A stretch of 64,000 bases of DNA from Dichetophora obliterata (Eukaryota; Arthropoda; Insecta; Diptera; Sciomyzidae), in the NCBI GenBank assembly GCA_963920525.1, contig OY986438.1, positions 125,618,920 to 125,682,919 on the forward strand, read 5' to 3'. Position 1 is the first letter of the stretch, and every line of letters begins with the position of its first letter. The notes under the pieces were generated by a model. It was not told the DNA's origin. It saw nothing but the letters and a program-made list of their open reading frames with translations, and did not search any database. This document shows, in pieces, positions 52,101-61,100 of this stretch. The position numbers were made by a program, and so were the translations under genes.

Positions 52101-55100
52101 TAAAAACAAAATTTAACAAAACCGAATAACTTGACATATATGAGAGCTAAGCTCGTTTAATGTAAATCAAAGGTGCTATCAAAGACAATTCCCACAAATA
52201 ATATAAATGTTAAAGGGGCTTGCCACCTTCCATACAACTTAAATAACTTAAACACGATATCATGCCACTTATGAAAGTTAAGGTCTTCAAATTGGAAAGA
52301 ACGATGAATTTCATACAAACTAATTACCATAAAAAATATGTGCGAGATTGGAAAGGATAAAGTGGCTCCACCCATACATCTCCAAAGCAAAAAAAAAACG
52401 ATTACTCCAAAACTAACCGTCGAAACGAGTTCAAACTCTCGGAAAATTTTTACCTCGGTTTTCGATTATTTCGATACAGACACTCAACAAAGGCTGCACA
52501 TTTTAGAAATATGTGCATATGTAAGTGAGGCCGAAAAAGAAAAGAAATATTTTTTTTCATATATAAAATATGAAGACTTTCTCATAATTAATTGTGACCT
52601 GTTGATAATTTTACAATTATAAAGATTGCATTTCAAGCTTTTGTTTCACTTTGAAAACTTTTGTTTCACTGTGCGCACTGCACCTTGTTTCACTTACCAC
52701 CAGATCCGGCAGTATATTCTGCACAAACAGCGTTTCGGTAAGCGGCATCAACTTATTGGTGAGCAATGCATAGTAATACTTGTAGATAGGCAGGAGATAT
52801 ACTTTTGTGCCCTGCCAGTTAGACATGACAATAGCGCGCACCTTCTCATACAGATGCAACATATCAACATGATTTTCGTCTACACAGTGCAAATATCCAA
52901 GAGTGTCTGGATCTGTTGGATAAAAATATGAGTTTTTTATTACTTTTCCGCTTTGCTCGACACAAAATACAAAAAATTTAACAAACAAACAATAAAACAA
53001 TGCATGATGCATCATTCAATATGCAGACGCCCCTGAGTTTATCAGTTTTGTTTGTTTGTTTAAGATTCTTCAGTTAATAGAGTCTCTCTGTTGATGCTGT
53101 AGATTTTTCGCTTTGATTGCAATGTAGAGCACCTGGCCGGTGCATTCCAATTAATGTTTATTAATTAACCTACCTTGTGACATGAAGTATTCGAGGCGCG
53201 GAATTTCGTAGCCAACACGCAAAATAGTTTTGAACATTTCAATAAAGATGTCCGGTAATTCAGTCAAGTATGGATAGATAAATAGCTTGCCACAGTTATT
53301 GAGCAGGAACTTGGCTTGAGCATTTACCTCCAGGGGTGGCTATGAAATGTTAAGCAACAATTTCTTAGTTAAAAAAATAAAAGAGAATTCTTGTGCATAT
53401 TCAAATTTCTAAAAGCAATTTTGTATAAAATCTCTTGCAATATATGATATAACATAATCATAAAGAATTTAGGAAAAAAGTTAGAAATCTTTCAAATAAA
53501 TAAACTTAAAGTCGAAACTCTTTAACTCTTATGAAAACTCCCTTAACTCTTGATGAAAATAAATTTCAACTCTTACCGCTTCAAACATAAACAAGCTTCC
53601 TCTTGTGTAGAATGGATCTGCATCGTCATTCTCATTGAATTCGTATATCTCAGTCTTTTTCGTTTCTTCCTTCGAATCAGGATTCGTATCGAAATGAGCG
53701 CCGATAACTGAGACAATGAGCGTCATAATAGGACGACGCTTGAGTTTCGGATCAAATCGATTATATTTCTGGATGTCATTGCCAAGCTAAGCCAGGTAAA
53801 ATTTAGGTTAATTAGAAATATATCAACATCAACGTCACTCACGCCAGCTGCACAAAACACAAACATCATACGTCAAAACTTACCGCGTACGCGTTGATAG
53901 TCTTTAACAAGTAGGTGACACTTCTGGTAATGAGACCCTGCAGCTTAAGCGACATAAAAGCATGCACACAATCGAAAAGTATTACCGCACGACCGCCGTA
54001 TTTACAATTCATGGGCACCAAGTGTTTCCAAGTCTTCTTCATGACATCCACCAGGTCGGCACAACGTGGCAACCAGTCGTTCACAAGCAGCTAATTACCA
54101 AATAAATAACACAATCATACAAAGTTGTTGACGGTAGGTGGAGTGTGGAGAGATTGGGTGGAGGCTTACGTCTCTGATATCATCACAGCTGGAACGCACA
54201 AAGTTTACCATTTCAACTACCGTCATCGGAGTCTCAGACAGAAACGCCTTTGAGAGATCCACAATAACTAGATTATTGTATCTGTATAGAGTTGGTAGAA
54301 GGAGGTGGAAGGTAAAAGTTTCAATTGATACTCGACTAGAGATGGATGATGCATTTGCAGGATGCACGATAAACTTACAATTGATGCCAGAGTAGATTAA
54401 GTGCGCGTAAAACCGGATGTGTGCTCATAAGCACTTGATCCAAACGATTGCGTGCCAATTGAACGTTTGCCTTCCATGGCACAGGGCCACGTATGGGCAT
54501 CATGGGAAAGTCTGGTGGCTCTGGTTCAAGCTGAAGGCGTTTACGTTCCAAAGGGGACCTTAAAGCGGGAGTTGTAGTACAGTTAATGCTGTGACTAATG
54601 ATTATGTTATTAACACAGCTAAGTGATGATTATATTACAGAGACATTTATGTGCATAAAATTAGCTTCGTCATTTATTATCCATAATAAACAGTGTATCT
54701 AACAATTTGAAATTAGAAGACACCATCAACTTACAAAAAGAACGCATTTTATTTTGACAAAAAAAGGTCTGCAAACAAAATCATAAAAGATATTGCTCCA
54801 TATTATGCCATTGTTAAAAAGTTGATCTCTTATATGAAAGAAAAACTATTTTTTTGATAACTTCATTCTATATATAAGAATGATTGTATGTATATAGTTT
54901 TAGTCTTATATATTTTCGCATTGCAGTACCCCGCCATTGAATTATGAACGCTACAAAAATTCAGAATTTATTTCTTGTTTTATTCAAATCAACATTAAAA
55001 AACTCTAAATTCAACTTTTTTTTAATGGAAATATTTTATTTAACATATTTACTTATAGTAATAGATAAAAACAAATCCAAAAAAATAATATTTTGCTAGC

Positions 55101-58100
55101 CCGCCTTTATTTAAAATAACATCGCTTATTCTACGGAGAATGCTGCTTATACAATGTTTTATTATTTTGAAGTGCTTGTAGTGTCGTGTGCTTAAGAGCA
55201 TATACCTTCGATTTAAGGAGCGCCCAACGAATTACCTGCCCAGGGTAAAATGGAAATATTGCTGTTGTTAAGGAAGTTTGTAGTTTTTCTGGAAGTATGG
55301 TATGGCTATCTATCTATCTGCAGGACAATTTAAGCCTTCCATGTAAGGCAAAAGAACATTTTTTATGACGTTCATATATTGTTTGCGGTTCATTGTCCCT
55401 TCTACAAAATACTTTGGACCCGGAACTTCATCGCTTATATAGATCCAAATCATTAAGGAAGGTGGATGCTTAACTTTTGTCACACTTTTCGGAGAACCGT
55501 TCATTTGGTTTCCGCCGCACAAATTTCACTGATTCTGTTACAGCTTCCAGCCGAAACTCGTCACTAAAAATAACCTATGAAGATATGAAATAATACGTTA
55601 TTGTTATGCAACAAGTAAAAGTTAGAGAACTCAGGTATATGAATCATCATTACTACCAACCTTCTTCCAGTAGTCCTCCTGGTAATTAACGTAAAGCCTG
55701 AAAGAAGGTGGGCAGTAATGATGATTCATATACCTGAGTTCTCTAACTTTTCTTGTTGCATATCAATAATGTATTTTTTCATATCTTCATAGGCTATTTT
55801 TAGTGACGAGTTGCGGTAATGGGCAGGTAATTTGCCGCACCTTAACCCTATTAAAAACTGTTGGGCGCTCCTTAAATCAAAGGTATCTGCTCGTTAGAAT
55901 ACGACACTACAAGCACTGCGCCAAAACACTGAAGTTATTTGTACAAATGATGAAGATTTGAAGAAAATAATAAAAAATTGTATTAGCAGTATTGCCCGTA
56001 TAATAAGGGATGTTATTTTAAATAAAGGCGGGCTAACTAAATATAAACTTTTTGGATTTGTTTTTACCTATTGCTCTACGTAGACATGTTAAATAAAATA
56101 TTTTCATTAAAAAAAATTGGTCTTAGAGTGTTTTAATATTGATTTAAATAAAACAAGAAATAAATTCTGAATTTTTGTAGCGTTCATAATTCAATGGCGG
56201 GGTACTGTATGTTTTTATTTTTGTCATATGCCCTATTTTCTACCTTTTAAAAAGTTCTTTTTTAGAAATTTCAAGCAAATCTACCGAGTTGTTTTTTTTT
56301 TGCGAATATTTTTGTGTAGGCGTATGTGGCTCAAAATCATGTCATACGCACATATAATATTACGCACAGATAATGAAATGTTGTAACAACAATTTTTGTG
56401 ATGTATTTTATATTTTAGTTAAGTTTTTTTAAGAAAAATAGAACCGTTACTTTTTTACCCACCCTCGTATTTCAATGTTGTTTTTCCAGCTGAGCTTAGG
56501 GCGCGTTTATAGTGACGACTTGTTGCTTTGCCGAGCCGAGCTGAAGCTCAAAAACGCATGGGAGCAATAGAGAACGCAAGTTATGCCTCTCTTTTGCCCA
56601 ATGCATTCTTGAGTTTCAGCTCGGCTCGGTTCGGTAGTAAGTCGGCACTATAAACTCTCCCTTAGAGTCTGGAATGACTCCTAGATATTTCAGCAGCGCC
56701 ATAGTGTTAGTGTCGCCAGATGCAATTACTACCAGAATTCTATTTTTCTTACATTTAATTCTCACAAATTACCACACTCTCAAAATACTACAAATTACCA
56801 CAAAATACCTCAAAACTACCACAAAATATCACAATACCTCAAAATACCACAAAATACCTTAAATTACCACAAAATACCAAAATCCCCTGATGACCATAAG
56901 ACTTATCTGATTTTGACAGTATTTTTACATATCTAAGATTTTAATATATTCAATAAAAAACACAAATTTTTAAAATTATTCAGTTCTTGATTTATTAAAA
57001 ACATAGTAAGCATATTAAATTGTTTTCTAAAAAATTAATCTAAATAAATTTCTCAAATTATTTTCTCTGTTTTGATTTTTTTCTAAAAAATTAATCTAAA
57101 TAAATTTCTCAAATTATTTTCTCTGTTTTGATAAATTGTAAAACAAACAAAAAAGAAAATAGACGCATACAAACCACCCACCACAAACAAGTGCATTCAG
57201 TACTTTGAACAATTCTATCAACGCATCGTTCTCTTAATAAGTATTTCTATCACATGTGGGAGAATGTCGTTGTGGTGTTTTGTGGTCGTTTGAGGGATTT
57301 TGAGGTATTTTGAAGTGTTGTGGTAATTTGAGGTATTGTGGTAATTTGAGATATTTTGTGGTATTTTGAGGTGATTTTCTACCACGCGAGAGATTTTTCT
57401 CACAAAATACCATGGGAATTTCAACATCCCACAATCGTTCAAAAATACCATAAGTACTATTTATCGTGCATTTCTGGCAACAGTGTATACAGTTTCATCT
57501 TGCTAGGGTTATATCCTAGGCCTCACATGACAGCCCAGAGACTGAGTTTTTTCATAGCTCCCTCCATTAGCTCAATGAGCGTAGAAGGGAACAGTCCTGA
57601 CATCATTACAGCCACGTCATCCGCATAAGCCACCACTCTGACCCCATTGCAATTTAATGTGCTTCGTTCCTGGCGATGAGCCGGAGTAAGGGGGCGATCA
57701 CTCCTTCATGCGCAGTACCTTTACCGACAAATCTTGTGAGTTGACAACCGCCCAGGTTTGCCTGGATTATTCTGTTGCATTGAGACTATCCAGTTTCTCA
57801 CCAGTGTTTGGACACCAAGGTTGGTCGGAGAAACAAGAATGGCCTAAGTGTATAGATTTTTAAATCCCCCTTGTATGTCTAAAGAGGTCGCAAAAGTTTT
57901 CAGAACGAATGATGTGATGCTTATTATTCTGAAATCCTTGACTGATTCATGATCTCTCCTCCCAGCTTTGGGTGTAAATATTATCTTTACTCTTCTCCAG
58001 CTCTTTGAAGTGTAGTTAAGGCAGAGGTAATTGAGTATAGAGAGTAGAATAGGTGCAACAACATCTTGTAGTCTCTGCAACATTAGGTCTGTTCCCGTAC

Positions 58101-61100
58101 TTTTGTAGCAGAAATTAGCACGTTCCCAGCAAAACATTTTTATAATTTTGTAAGGCTTTTACTTAATATTCGCTTATTTAATGCATTACATAATACTTAA
58201 AGCCCAAAAAGCTTTTACTTTTTGTTTAAATTAATGCAGACTGTAATCCCTCATAATAACATTTGTTTATTTTTGTTTACTTTGTTCTTTGTAAAAATCA
58301 AGTAATGCCAAGAGTAAAGTATTTGCTTCTTTAATAAGTTCTCTGTACCAATTATAAAATGACTTGCGCATAAGATATAGTTTATTCGCCTCCGGTATGC
58401 ATATGCATAAGTGCTTCTCTGGTATAAGAAATTGCAATCGCCTACCGCCAATGACATGCCTATGTTAAAGTAATGCATTCTGTAAGCCAGAAGGTAAATG
58501 ATTATTGACGTTTTCTAGATTATTTTAAGCATTTCTTGTAAGCGAAGTAAGGCGACCGTAGCCTAGTAGGTAGAGTGCGTGGCCCCTAAGCTAAAGAACC
58601 GCGGTAGCCCGGGTTCAATTCCAGCTCAGACAGAAAGTTTTTCAATTGAATTAATTTTTCTGTTCGGTCGTCACCTCTCTGCAGACAATGGCAAACCTCA
58701 GAGATTAAAAATTGCCATGTAAAGCTTCTTGAGAACATAAGCCGTTCGGAGTCGGCATAAAACACGTAGGTCCAGTTCTCGGTCATTTGTGATCAAATAT
58801 TTAAAAACACGCACAACACAACTGATCAATAGAAGCTAGGTCAAAGTCCTTCCAAGGGCTGAAATGGCCAGTTAACTTTTGAAGAAAAGTCAAAAACATA
58901 TGTTTATTTCTTTTGTAAAAATTGGACAAATATCGGATCAAAAGAAATCTACTAAATGTGTATAGCGAGCAATTAATTTGCACATTTCTCGACATTTTTT
59001 TTGTGTTGTTTTACTGGCTGGTACTCTAATTTGACATTAGCCGTCAACACATGGCAGCTTCCGAATTTCTGCTTCTCAAAATTTGTGAAGCAGAAAAGAG
59101 CAACATTTGACAAGGACTATATTACTCATTTTCGCTCTCTTCTGCGAATTTGTCGGGTACGAGGGCAGGAAAAAGCAGAAAATAGCACGAATTAGTACGA
59201 ATTTTCAAGTACGGGAACATACCTTTTATTGGTGGAATGCCGTCAGGGTCTGGAGATTTGTATGGAGAGAAGCTTAAGGCATAATGGGTGTTATTTAATA
59301 AATTTTAGTGGCTTATTTCATTTGGGAGTTATTTTATAGAGCCTTAAAATTTGTCTTATATTTGAAAACTCTCCTCAAAGCTATTTTTGTATTATTCCAA
59401 ATAATTTAATGAAAAATATTCTTTTAAAAAAATATTTCGCTGAAAAACAGTTTCACGTATTCAAAACTTATATGATGCTTTTTGCCTGAAAGTATTGGTT
59501 CTGTTTTACTTTGATGACCAAGAAAATTTAAGATAGAGTGATGAAGACACGCTTGTTGAAGTTTTGGAATAAGATCACCTACTGAACTTAAAAAAATTCA
59601 GATATTTTGCTGTGATGTGCTATTTTTTAACCGACTTCAAAAAAGAGGACGTTCTCAAGTTGGTTGGTTTTTTTTAATGTATGTACATTGATAACTCCTA
59701 TGAATGTATGTGCATCAAAGTACTTGCCCTGTTGCCGCAATTTTTAGTCAACAGATAGAGACATTAGACGCGGAGGTGACCGTCTAAAAAGTGGGCGGTA
59801 TTCGATACAGGTGCGTGGTAATATAAGAAAAACTTTATATATCGAATAATATTAACACAAGAGTACCGAAATTTAGTACAGGCGTAGGCGCAATTATTAA
59901 AAGTTATGTTCAAAAAAGTAGGCGTTATTCGATAAATGGCGTGGCAATATTAAAAAAAAACGCTGTAACTCGAATAATATTAACACTAGGGTACTGAAAT
60001 TAGGTACAGGGGTAGGCATAATTATGAAAATTTACTATGTAGAAAGTGTGCGTTGTTGGACAAAAGAGCGTGGCAATATAAGAAAAATACTGTATCTCGG
60101 TTAATATTTACACTAGGTTACTGGAAATTGGTACAGGGGTAGAAATATTTATTACAAATTATGGTTTAAAAAGTGGGCGTTATTCGACAAAGGGCGTTAT
60201 TTGATAATATTGACACTAGGATATTGAAACTAGGTACAGAGGTGGGCATAATTATGAAAATGTGCAGTCAAGAAAGCAGTCGCCTTTGGACAAAAGGGCA
60301 TGGCAACATAAGAAAAATACTGTATCTCATTTGAAATTGAAACTAGGGTACTGGAAATTGGTACAGGGGTTGGAACAATTATTACAAATTCCGTTAAAAA
60401 AGTGGGCGTTGTACGACAAAGGTGTGGCAAATTATAAAAACGCCGTAACTCGAATAATATTGACACTAGGATACTGAAATTAGGTACAGGGGTAGGCATA
60501 ATTATGGAAATTTATTTAAAAGTGGGCGTTATTGGACCAAAGGGCGTGACAATATAAGAAAAATACTGTTTCTCAGTTAATTTTTTTATTTATATGCATT
60601 ATTAAATTGAAAATCTTATTATTATAAATTTTTTCTATTTTGTATTATTATCATAAGTATATTAATTTCTCCATGAATAAAAAGCCTTTAAAGTCGGCAC
60701 TTATATAATCAGACTTTTATAAAATAAACGCTCCGGCTTTAAAGGTTTTTCTTATTAATGGAGAAATTAATATATTTATGATAATAATAAAAAATAGAAA
60801 AATTTATAATAATAAGATTTCCAATTTAATAATATTTATAAATAAATTATTAAATTTGACCAAGAATTAATGTGAAATGTCATTTAAAATTATTTTTTCA
60901 TTTGTAGTGGTTTTGAAGTTGGTTTTTTTTTTTTTTTTTTGTTAAAAAGTTTTTAGAAATTATGGATTAAAGGAACTTTTTAAAAATTGTTACTTTTAAT
61001 GGTAGATATATAATTTTCTTTTTTAATATTCCACTAAAATACCTTTTTAATGTGCCACATGATGTGAGCACATGTTCTGTTTTATTTCTTTTTTTTAATT

